The notes under the pieces: model-generated | Told to the model about the DNA's origin: nothing | Database searches by the model: none | What the model saw: only the letters and a program-made list of their open reading frames with translations | Program-made: the position numbers and the translations under genes | DNA from: an uncultured Desulfuromonadales bacterium | Lineage (GTDB): Bacteria; Desulfobacterota; Desulfuromonadia; Desulfuromonadales; Trichloromonadaceae | NCBI GenBank assembly: GCA_945787465.1 | Contig: CALZIZ010000045.1 | Span: forward strand, 1-41,304 | Length of the DNA stretch: 41,304 nucleotides | Reading direction: 5' to 3' | Shown: positions 8,671-16,077 of the stretch, piece by piece | Position numbering within the stretch: the first letter of the stretch is position 1 | Layout: the number at the start of each line of letters is the position of its first letter

Positions 8671-8761
8671 CTGCAGATTCCCTTTTTAATGCTCAGAGGG
8701 GCATTGCGGAATTCAGGTTTCAAGTCGCGGGTCGAAACGTCCTTATGCATTCCGGGGATCC

Positions 8762-10441
8762 ATGAGCCTTGTCGGAAATCTTGAAGATCTGGGTCTGGGA
8801 GACATTCTCCAGATCGTCAGTCTGAGCCGGAAGTCCGGGGTTCTGGTCCTGGCCAGCCGCAACAGGGAAGGTACCATTGTTTTTCTGAACGGCCAGGTCA
8901 TCCGAGCCACATCCAGTGTCAGCCGCGACAACCTCGGCGATCTTCTGGTGCGGCAGGGCGTGGTTGACCTTGAGACGCTCAAAAATGCCTTGATGCTTCA
9001 GAAGCAATCTCAACCCCCGCCCCGCCTGGGAATTATCCTTTCTGAAAATTTTGGAATCCCCAAAGACGGCATAGACAAGATCGTCAAAGAAACGATCGAA
9101 AACATCGTCTATAGCTTTTTCGGCTGGACCGAGGGGACCTTCTCCTTTGAACTTGGTGAGCCTGAGGAGCTGGCCGCCACCCAGCTCAACCCCCTGCAGT
9201 TCATGCTTGACCAGGGGCTGAACCCCCAGTGGCTCGCTATGGAGGGGAGTCGGATTTTTGACGAAAAGCGTCATCGCGGTGAATCCCTGGAGCTTCCCTC
9301 CGAGCGTCCCATGGTCGACATGGAGGCCCTGCTTCGGGAGGTGGACAATGCCGCCGGGGTTGCCGTGGTCACCAGTGACTCTGCGCCCGGTGGTAGCGGG
9401 TTGCAGCCTGTGCAGATTTACCTGGTGGACGATGATGTCTTCACCGGAGAATTTCTCGGCCGCCTGTTGCAGGAGTTGGGCTACCAGGTCATGACCTTCA
9501 GCGAAGCCGAAGCCACCCTCGAGGCGCTTGAACGTGCGGTCGACGAAGGGGAGAACCCGGTGGTGGTGATCGACCTGATTATGCCGAGGATGGATGGAGC
9601 CGGCATCCTCGGCGGCATGGAAGTGCTTGAGCAGGTTCACGGCAGATATCCCGACCTCAGGGCGCTGCTGATGTCCGATCACGCCCATCCCGATGCCGAA
9701 CGGCATGTTCACGCCCTGGGGCTTCCGGCCATCCTTGCCAAGCCCAAAAAGAGCGATGTTCGCGATGAGGCCGGGCGCAATGCGTTGCAATCTCTGGCCC
9801 AGGCGATCGATTCGCTGCTCAGAGAAGAGCCTGCCCAGGGTTCTTATAACTTCGGGGCAGATCTTCTCAAGGAACTTGGCGAGGACTCTGGTGCCGCCAC
9901 AACGATCAGTGCTCAAGGCTCCGCCGGCTTGAGGCAGCTCAAGGGGATGTTGCAGGAGCTAAGTCATCCCGCTCTCGGTGGGGGCATTATCCTGCTGGTG
10001 CTGCGCTTTGCCAGTGAATTTGTCAATCGTGCGGTCATGTTCCTGGTTCAGGATGAACAAATCGTCGGCCTCGGTCAGTTCGGCATCGAAATTGCAGAAG
10101 TTCTTGCCGATGCCAGGGTCCGCCAGACCTGTATCCCGACCACAGAAGAGTCCATCTTTCTGGGAGCGTTGCGGCAGAAAGTGCCAATGGTGGTTCCCTT
10201 CGGGACCAGCGACTGGGACAATTATCTGTCACAGCAACTCGGGGGAAAGGCGCCTAGGGAGGTTTTTCTCGGGCCTATCCTCAGCGAGGGCAAGGTGGTT
10301 GCCATCATTTACGGCGACAACCTGCCCCAGGGGCAACCGTTTGGCGATACCGAGCCGCTGGAGATATTTCTTTCCCAGGCCGGGCTGGCCATGGAAAAGG
10401 CGCTGCTTGAAAGACGGTTGCGCGGGCGCAACGACGATTGA
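8762..10441 (+). CDS. DUF4388 / receiver / GAF-like signalling protein
   Basis: First gene of the chemosensory-type operon. Residues 1 to about 165 are a DUF4388 (PATAN-like) domain, opening with MSLVGNLEDLGLGDILQIV, known from delta-proteobacterial and cyanobacterial two-component proteins. Residues about 218-345 are a receiver with an intact acidic patch (YLVDDD), predicted phospho-acceptor D271 (VVVIDLIMP) and a downstream Lys (ILAKPKK). Residues about 390-555 look like a divergent GAF domain (LVQDEQIVGLG, FLGPILSEGKVVAIIYGDN). No DNA-binding domain is seen, so output is probably by protein contact. Phosphorylation by the neighbouring CheA is inferred. The ATG at 8762 follows a GGGG-type site. 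The exact role is unknown. Confidence 0.85.
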   Translation: MSLVGNLEDLGLGDILQIVSLSRKSGVLVLASRNREGTIVFLNGQVIRATSSVSRDNLGDLLVRQGVVDLETLKNALMLQKQSQPPPRLGIILSENFGIPKDGIDKIVKETIENIVYSFFGWTEGTFSFELGEPEELAATQLNPLQFMLDQGLNPQWLAMEGSRIFDEKRHRGESLELPSERPMVDMEALLREVDNAAGVAVVTSDSAPGGSGLQPVQIYLVDDDVFTGEFLGRLLQELGYQVMTFSEAEATLEALERAVDEGENPVVVIDLIMPRMDGAGILGGMEVLEQVHGRYPDLRALLMSDHAHPDAERHVHALGLPAILAKPKKSDVRDEAGRNALQSLAQAIDSLLREEPAQGSYNFGADLLKELGEDSGAATTISAQGSAGLRQLKGMLQELSHPALGGGIILLVLRFASEFVNRAVMFLVQDEQIVGLGQFGIEIAEVLADARVRQTCIPTTEESIFLGALRQKVPMVVPFGTSDWDNYLSQQLGGKAPREVFLGPILSEGKVVAIIYGDNLPQGQPFGDTEPLEIFLSQAGLAMEKALLERRLRGRNDD

Positions 10442-10534
10442 ACCTATATATTTTACCCGGCCGCCAACGGGTTTTCAGGCGTATTTTCTGAATGCTGTGG
10501 GCGGTCTTGAATTTTTTGGAGGTGGAGAGGGCCA

Positions 10535-10903
10535 ATGCCTAAGAAGATCCTGATAGCCGAAGATTCTTCAACCATGCGGGCTCTGATCGTTTCAAGTATC
10601 GCCGCCATGGGCGATTTTGAAATCTTTGAGGCCGCCAACGGGTTTGAAGCCTTAAGGATTTTGCCCCGTGAAAAGGTGGATCTTGTCATTACCGATATCA
10701 ATATGCCTGATATCAATGGCTTGGAGCTGGTCAGCTTTGTGCGGAGCAATGCCAACTACCAGTCCATCCCGCTCTTTATCATCAGCACCGAAGGCAGCGA
10801 GCGCGACCGGCAGAAAGGACTGAAGCTGGGAGCCAATGCCTACCTCGTCAAGCCATTTTCTCCCGATGAGCTGCAGGCTCTCATCCGGCAGTATCTCGGG
10901 TAG
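10535..10903 (+). CDS. CheY-like single-domain response regulator (first of three)
   Basis: Stand-alone receiver of 122 residues. It has the acidic pair E9/D10, phospho-acceptor D54 (VITDINMPDINGLEL), the conserved Ser/Thr region FIISTEG and K106 (YLVKPF), so it should be phosphorylatable. A strong GGAGG lies just upstream. It ends 9 bases before cheA, making CheA the likely kinase. The TDINMP form and IISTEG segment closely resemble the third CheY (20921), suggesting the two are paralogues. The 93-base spacer before it holds a weak 5-pair hairpin (10455-10472) followed by T4. Confidence 0.9.
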   Translation: MPKKILIAEDSSTMRALIVSSIAAMGDFEIFEAANGFEALRILPREKVDLVITDINMPDINGLELVSFVRSNANYQSIPLFIISTEGSERDRQKGLKLGANAYLVKPFSPDELQALIRQYLG

Positions 10904-10912
10904 GAGGCCCTG

Positions 10913-12952
10913 GTGACTGACAACTCTTCCTCGCAGGTGCTCAATGAATTTCTTGGCGAAGCCGAAGAGATCATCGAAAAACTCAACGTCGACCTGGTGA
11001 CCCTTGGCGACAGCGCCGATGCCGGTGAGGGAGACCCTGATCTGCTCAACGGCATATTTCGAGGGGCCCACTCCTTGAAGGGCCTGGCGGGAATGTTCGG
11101 TTTTGACGATGTCTCCAGCCTGGCCCATCATATGGAGGGTCTGCTTGACAGTTTGAGACTCGGAAAGGTCCCTCTCGACACTCCGCTGGTCGAGACTCTG
11201 TTCGATGCCCTGGAGATCATTACCCGTCTGGTTCATGGCAAGGGCGAAGGGGATGGCTTCACTCTTGACCTCAAGCCCATCCTCGATCAGATCAGCGGCA
11301 TTCTCAGTGGCAGCGGGCAGGCGGCCGGAAATCAGCTTGAAAATCTTAATATCGATCAGGAAATTCTCAGCGTTCTTACCGAGTATGAAGAACACCGGCT
11401 CCTTGACAATATTCAGAAGGGGCGCACGCTGTTCAAGGTTAAGGCGTCCTTCGACCTGACCAGCTTTGACCAGGACCTCGCCGAGATTAACCACATTCTC
11501 AAGCAGCACGGAGAGGTGGTCAGCACTTTGCCCTGCAGCGGGGATGTCTCTGACCGGATTGCCTTTCAGCTGTTGTTTGGGACTAATGCTGACGTTGAAA
11601 CCATTCAAAAGGCTCTGGGGCGGGACGATGTAGTGATCGAAACCGTCGGCCAGGCGGGCTCCGCCCCCGTCGTTCAGGCGGCCCCTGTGGTTTCGGCCCC
11701 CTCAGGAGAGGCTCGAGAAGTGGCGCCGCCGGCTGTAGAAACCTCGGTGCGCTCCATCAGCCGCACGGTTCGAGTGGACATCGAAAAGCTTGACTCTTTG
11801 ATGAATATTGTCGGTGAACTGGTTCTGGCCAAGAGTTCGATCGCCGGGCTTTGTGAGCAACTCAAGGAAGAGTATGAAGGGGAACTGGCCAGTTCCATGA
11901 TAAAAGCGACCCGGATTCTAGAGCGGCGGTTGCATGAACTGCAGAGCGGGGTCATGGATGTGCGGATGGTTCCCGTCGGTCAGCTCTTTGAGAAGATGAA
12001 CCGTATCGTGCGGCGGGTTGCCAGCGAGACGGAAAAAAAGGTCAACCTCGATTTGCGCGGGGCCGACACCGAACTGGACAAGCTGATTATCGAAGACCTC
12101 TCCGATCCCCTGATGCACATCATCCGCAATGCCATCGATCACGGCCTCGAGTCTACCGCTGAACGCCGCGCAGCAGGCAAGCCCGAGAAGGGGACCATTT
12201 GTCTGTGGGCGTCGCAAAAGGGCAATAATGTCGTCATTGAGGTCAGGGACGACGGGCGTGGCATCGACCCTGAAAAAGTCCGTCACAAGGCCGTAGAGAG
12301 GGGTTTGATTTCCGAGGGTGTCGAACTGTCCAGGGAGGAAGTCTTCGAGCTGGTTTTCATGGCCGGCTTCTCAACCAGGGATCAGGTCACCGACCTTTCC
12401 GGGCGCGGCGTTGGCATGGACGTGGTTAAGAACAATATCGCCATGCTCTCGGGGGTCATCGAAATGGACAGCCAGGTCGGGCAAGGAACCAGTCTGGCCA
12501 TTACCCTGCCAATTACCCTGGCCATCATCAAGGCCCTCGTCGTCAGGGTCTGCGGCAAGACCTACGCGATCCCCATCAATTCGGTGATGGAGACGCTGAT
12601 GCTCAATCCGGCCGATATCCATACCATTGAGCGGCGCGAGGTCATCGAACTGCGCCAGAGCACCTTGCCGCTGTTGTGGCTCGACCGCACCTTCGGTCTT
12701 CCTGCCGGTGAGCGAAAGGAGGATAAGTTCTTTGTCGCGGTCGTCGGTCTGGCAGAAAAACGCATGGGCATTGTGGTCGATGAGCTTCTGGGGCAGCAGG
12801 ACGTGGTTATAAAATCACTCGGCAGCACCCTCTCTTTCGTCAAGGGGATTGCCGGGGCGGCCGACCTTGGCAACCAGAAGACAATCCTGGTGCTGGATGT
12901 GGGAGGATTGATGGGCGAGGCGTTCCGCGGGGAATCGAGTTTATATGTATGA
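10913..12952 (+). CDS. cheA: CheA-type histidine kinase
   Basis: Central kinase of the cluster, 679 residues. An HPt domain carries the phospho-His H53 (FRGAHSLKG). A second region (about 145-240) resembles a regulator-binding P2 domain and is followed by an Ala/Pro-rich linker. After it come the dimerisation helices, and the ATPase domain with the N box (IIRNAIDHGLES, about 402), DDGRGID (about 446) and GRGVGMD (about 497). A CheW-like domain occupies about 542-679. All catalytic motifs are intact. The start is a GTG with AGGAGG 5 bases upstream. Its 3' end overlaps the ExeA-like ATPase gene by 8 bases. No receptor gene is nearby, so its input must come from receptors encoded elsewhere or from a non-receptor route. 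Confidence 0.95.
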   Translation: MTDNSSSQVLNEFLGEAEEIIEKLNVDLVTLGDSADAGEGDPDLLNGIFRGAHSLKGLAGMFGFDDVSSLAHHMEGLLDSLRLGKVPLDTPLVETLFDALEIITRLVHGKGEGDGFTLDLKPILDQISGILSGSGQAAGNQLENLNIDQEILSVLTEYEEHRLLDNIQKGRTLFKVKASFDLTSFDQDLAEINHILKQHGEVVSTLPCSGDVSDRIAFQLLFGTNADVETIQKALGRDDVVIETVGQAGSAPVVQAAPVVSAPSGEAREVAPPAVETSVRSISRTVRVDIEKLDSLMNIVGELVLAKSSIAGLCEQLKEEYEGELASSMIKATRILERRLHELQSGVMDVRMVPVGQLFEKMNRIVRRVASETEKKVNLDLRGADTELDKLIIEDLSDPLMHIIRNAIDHGLESTAERRAAGKPEKGTICLWASQKGNNVVIEVRDDGRGIDPEKVRHKAVERGLISEGVELSREEVFELVFMAGFSTRDQVTDLSGRGVGMDVVKNNIAMLSGVIEMDSQVGQGTSLAITLPITLAIIKALVVRVCGKTYAIPINSVMETLMLNPADIHTIERREVIELRQSTLPLLWLDRTFGLPAGERKEDKFFVAVVGLAEKRMGIVVDELLGQQDVVIKSLGSTLSFVKGIAGAADLGNQKTILVLDVGGLMGEAFRGESSLYV

Positions 12953-13751
12953 GGGTTTTTACGGGCTCCAAGAGCGGCCTTTCAGTAAAACCCCCGATCC
13001 CCGTTACCTCTACCTCAGCACCCAGCATCGTGAAGCGCTGGCACGGTTGCATTATGCCGTAGAGGAGCGGGAGCTGATTCTGTTCACCGGGGCCATCGGC
13101 TGCGGCAAGACAACCCTGTCCCGGGCCTTGATGGATGAACTCGGGCAGGATTTCAAGGTCATCCTGTTGATCAACCCCAGGTTGGCCCCACTTGAGTTTT
13201 TGCGGGTGATTGCCCGCAGATTGGGGGGCGGTGAGCCAGCCCTGTACAAGAGCGAACTGCTTGATCAGTTGGGCCGTGAGCTGGCCCTTCTTCACGAAAA
13301 ACAAATCTGCCCGGTCCTGGTGATCGATGAAGCCCAGCTGGTTCCCTACCGGGAAACTTTTGAGGAGATCAGGTTGCTGACTAATTTTCAGCTCGATGAT
13401 CGCAACCTGCTGAGCGTCGTTCTGATGGGGCAGCCCGAGCTGCGACAACGCCTTGCTCACCGATTTTACGAACCGTTGCGTCAACGGATCGGAATGCAGT
13501 ATCACCTTGAACCGCTTTCGCTTCAGGACACCGGTCAATACATCAATTTTCGCCTTGAGGTCGCTGGAGCGCAACCGGGACTTTTTCTGCCCGAGGCGGT
13601 GGAACAGATTTATCGCTACTCCGCAGGTGTGCCCAGAAAGATCAATCACGCCGCATCGCTGGCCCTGCTCGAAGGCTTCGGCCGTGGGTCAAGGGTTATC
13701 GATGGACAGATTCTCGAAGCCATTATGCCGGAGCTGAACCTGGCGCTCTAG
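12945..13751 (+). CDS. ExeA/GspA-type AAA ATPase
   Basis: ATPase of 268 residues with Walker A GAIGCGKTT (49-57) and Walker B VLVIDEAQ (124-131), followed by the PELRQRLA and PLRQRI segments typical of the ExeA/GspA and TniB-like group. The opening MYEGFYGLQERPFSKTPDP is the classic ExeA start. No transmembrane or peptidoglycan-binding part is present, unlike full ExeA, so it is a cytosolic ATPase-only form. Overlap with cheA by 8 bases argues that both are made together. No type II secretion or transposon genes accompany it. A role in assembling or placing the signalling complex is possible but is inference. Confidence 0.88.
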   Translation: MYEGFYGLQERPFSKTPDPRYLYLSTQHREALARLHYAVEERELILFTGAIGCGKTTLSRALMDELGQDFKVILLINPRLAPLEFLRVIARRLGGGEPALYKSELLDQLGRELALLHEKQICPVLVIDEAQLVPYRETFEEIRLLTNFQLDDRNLLSVVLMGQPELRQRLAHRFYEPLRQRIGMQYHLEPLSLQDTGQYINFRLEVAGAQPGLFLPEAVEQIYRYSAGVPRKINHAASLALLEGFGRGSRVIDGQILEAIMPELNLAL

Positions 13752-13763
13752 AAAAGATGTCTG

Positions 13764-14462
13764 ATGATGGATCTCGCTGAAATACGCAAAAAAGCCAATT
13801 CGCAAAAGCAGGACGGGGTTGCCCCGCCGTTGCCAAGCGAGGCCGAGCCCGACGCGGTGGCCTTTGACCTTGATGTTCTGGAAGTCCCTCCGCCTGAAGA
13901 AAAAGGTGGATTGGCCCAGGGCTCTTCGATCGATCCCCTCGATGCCTTGTTTGCATCGCAGCGGGGGCTGGATCTGATCAAAGATGAGCAGTACCTTCAG
14001 GGGTTTGGCGAAAATGATTTGGTAAAAACGGAAAATCTTGTCGAATGGTTGACGTTTTCTCTCGGTAATGAAGATTATGCGCTGGACATCAACTCCATTC
14101 ACGAGATAATAAAACCCAGGGAAATTACAGATATCCCCCGGGTGCCCGAATTCATACTTGGTATTATCTCGTTGCGCGGTATAATACTGCCTGTATTCGA
14201 CCTGACCCGGCGTCTCAGGCTGGGCTCAGCCGAAGTCTCTCCGCATTCAAGAATAATCATCTGTGAATACGGGGAATGCACCGCGGGGCTTCTGGTCGAT
14301 CATATCAACCAGGTGGTGCGGATCAAAAAAGAAGAGATCGAACCCCCTCCCGCCGTCCTTTCAGGCCTGGATCGAGATTTGATCGAGGGGGTCGGCAGGC
14401 AAGAAGGCAAGATGATGATTTTGTTGAATTTGAAATGTGTTCTGGACCCTGAACTTATCTGA
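13764..14462 (+). CDS. cheW: CheW-like adaptor with an N-terminal extension
   Basis: Couples CheA to receptors in chemosensory arrays. The CheW domain covers about residues 88-230 (VEWLTFSLGNEDYALDINSI, ILGIISLRGIILPVFDL). The first 85 residues are an added acidic, Pro-rich, low-complexity segment, unusual for CheW (normally about 160 residues), perhaps a docking tail. The start may be either of two adjacent ATG codons. It follows the ATPase gene by 12 bases. One of two CheW genes in the operon; the second is compact. Confidence 0.92.
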   Translation: MMDLAEIRKKANSQKQDGVAPPLPSEAEPDAVAFDLDVLEVPPPEEKGGLAQGSSIDPLDALFASQRGLDLIKDEQYLQGFGENDLVKTENLVEWLTFSLGNEDYALDINSIHEIIKPREITDIPRVPEFILGIISLRGIILPVFDLTRRLRLGSAEVSPHSRIIICEYGECTAGLLVDHINQVVRIKKEEIEPPPAVLSGLDRDLIEGVGRQEGKMMILLNLKCVLDPELI

Positions 14463-14483
14463 TGCAAAGAAAGGAGTGGCCCA

Positions 14484-14855
14484 GTGTCTAAGAAAAAGAT
14501 TCTGATCGTTGAAGATGAGGAAAGCCTTCTTAAGCTCGAAAGCATTTTGTTGACCTCCAAGGGATATGATGTCAAAGGCGTTGCCAATGGCCAATCTGCC
14601 CTGGATGCCATTGCCGAAGAAAAACCCGACCTGGTTTTACTCGATATCATGTTGCCCGAAATCGATGGCTTCGAAGTGTGTCAGAGAATCAAGGATGAGC
14701 CGACGACAAAGAACATCCCGGTTATTATGTTGACGGCCAAAAAGAGCCGCGAGGACATGGCCCGGGGAGAGCGTGTCGGCGCCGACTGGTACATTACCAA
14801 GCCTTTCAAGTCGGCCATGGTGATCGAAACCATCCAGAGGTTTCTGGCTAAATGA
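14484..14855 (+). CDS. CheY-like response regulator (second of three)
   Basis: Single receiver domain of 123 residues with acidic residues E10-D11, phospho-acceptor D54 (LVLLDIMLPEIDG), Thr in MLTAKK and the conserved Lys in YITKPF. The start codon is GTG with AAAGGAG upstream. It is of the PleD/OmpR-receiver style (LDIMLPEIDGFEVCQRIK) and differs from the other two CheY proteins of the operon. Its stop overlaps the next cheW start (ATGA), so translation is coupled. Confidence 0.9.
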   Translation: MSKKKILIVEDEESLLKLESILLTSKGYDVKGVANGQSALDAIAEEKPDLVLLDIMLPEIDGFEVCQRIKDEPTTKNIPVIMLTAKKSREDMARGERVGADWYITKPFKSAMVIETIQRFLAK

Positions 14856-15355
14856 TGCACGCCCCCTCGCCAGATTTCGCAACAGAATCCCGCCAGGAGA
14901 TTCAACTCGCCTGTTTTCGTATCGGTGCCGAACTCTATGGGCTCGATATCATGCGGATCCGGGAAATAATCCGTCCCCAGAAACTGACGCCCGTACCTCG
15001 TGCACCCGCTTTTGTCGAGGGGGTGATCAACTTACGCGGGGCTGTCATTCCGGTGGTCGATCTGCGCAAGCGATTTGAGCAGGGCATCACAGAAGATAAT
15101 CGCAAGGCGAGAATCATTATCTGTTCCCTTGCAGGAAAAATCTTTGGGTTGATGGTGGATGAGGCCTATGAAGTGCGCCGATACACCAGGGCAGAGGTGC
15201 AGCCGGCCCCCCGATTTATGAGTGGCAAGGGGGCGGAGTTTTTCCTCGGGGTTTGCCGTCGCGAGGACGACCTGGTGATGGTGCTTGACCTGGAGAGAAT
15301 TCTTTCCTCCGATGAGCGAATCGTTCTGGAAAAAATCCAATCCTCGCCTCGCTGA
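14852..15355 (+). CDS. cheW: CheW-like adaptor (second copy)
   Basis: Compact CheW protein of 167 residues, without the long N-terminal tail of the upstream copy. Conserved CheW strands are seen in QLACFRIGAELYGLDIMRIREI, FVEGVINLRGAVIPVVDLRKRF and FGLMVDEAYEV. The ATG overlaps the stop of the preceding cheY by 4 bases. Two distinct CheW proteins in one operon suggest either two receptor sets or a mixed array. Confidence 0.94.
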   Translation: MMHAPSPDFATESRQEIQLACFRIGAELYGLDIMRIREIIRPQKLTPVPRAPAFVEGVINLRGAVIPVVDLRKRFEQGITEDNRKARIIICSLAGKIFGLMVDEAYEVRRYTRAEVQPAPRFMSGKGAEFFLGVCRREDDLVMVLDLERILSSDERIVLEKIQSSPR

Positions 15356-15415
15356 ACCATCCGCTTGAGTACTCCGCCGAATCGCATCGGTTGCGGTGAG
15401 GCGGCTGAGGTTTTA

Positions 15416-15952
15416 ATGATCATTCAATGCCCGGCCTGTGCCGGCCGATTTTCTGCCAGGCAACAGCGCTTTGCAGGAAAACGCATCTCTATCCGCTGTT
15501 CCCGTTGTCAACACCTGTTTCAGGTGGCCGTTCCCCCAATCCCCAGAAGGAAAATTCTCCTTGCCCATCAAGACAGCCGCATTTGCGAGAGCGTCTCGCA
15601 GCTGTTAAAGGCAAACGGTTTCGCTTTGCACGTGAGCCAGGATGGGGCACAGACTTTGCAGGACTTAGAAGCCTGGCAGCCGGATGTGCTTTTACTTGGC
15701 GTTGCAATGCCCGGATTTTTGCCCTTTGAGATACCACAGAAGATTCGCGGCAACCCTCTTCTGATGCGGACCAAAGTCATCCTTTTGGCTTCGATTTTTA
15801 ATCAGGCGGCCTACAGACGGCGGCCCGACAACCTTTATGGGGCCGACGACTATGTCGATGAGCATCTGTTTTCCCAAGAGTTGGTGAATAAAATAGACAG
15901 GGTTATGCAGCAACCGGAGGTTTTAACCAACGACGACACCTCCGCGGGATAG
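15416..15952 (+). CDS. Zinc-ribbon protein with a degenerate receiver domain
   Basis: 178 residues when started at the ATG at 15416, which has a GAGG 5 bases upstream; the track's start at 15365 is a TTG without support. Residues 1-40 hold two Cys pairs (CPAC and CSRC), a zinc finger of the MJ0042 type. Residues about 48-165 follow the receiver fold but lack its chemistry: the phospho-acceptor position reads LLLGVAMPG (Gly for Asp), the acidic pair reads LLAHQDS, and the conserved Lys is Glu (GADDYVDEHLF). It therefore probably cannot be phosphorylated and may act as a constant binding partner. It lies between the second cheW and the HEAT gene. Confidence 0.75.
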   Translation: MIIQCPACAGRFSARQQRFAGKRISIRCSRCQHLFQVAVPPIPRRKILLAHQDSRICESVSQLLKANGFALHVSQDGAQTLQDLEAWQPDVLLLGVAMPGFLPFEIPQKIRGNPLLMRTKVILLASIFNQAAYRRRPDNLYGADDYVDEHLFSQELVNKIDRVMQQPEVLTNDDTSAG

Positions 15953-16077
15953 GGGCATGGCTGAACATGCACCGGCGGACATTGGGGGGTGCCCGATTGA
16001 CAGCTTTTGTCTGTCTTGGGCAAATCATAAAATCTCTTTGGACGGCTGCGTTGTCAGTTGTCAGGTGAGGTGGGGTT

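Noticed and set aside
8600-8700. c-di-GMP (GEMM) riboswitch before the che operon
   Set aside because: The string GGGCAAC resembles part of the GEMM motif, but the conserved second half (ACGCAAAGCC) and the tetraloop-receptor arrangement are missing.
12945-13751. Transposon-type TniB protein
   Set aside because: The ATPase resembles TniB and ExeA alike, but no transposase, terminal inverted repeats or target duplication is visible; linkage to cheA makes a mobile element unlikely.
15997-16033. Promoter before the HEAT gene (TTGACA at 15997)
   Set aside because: The nearest -10-like TAAAAT (16028) is 25 bases away, beyond workable spacing.
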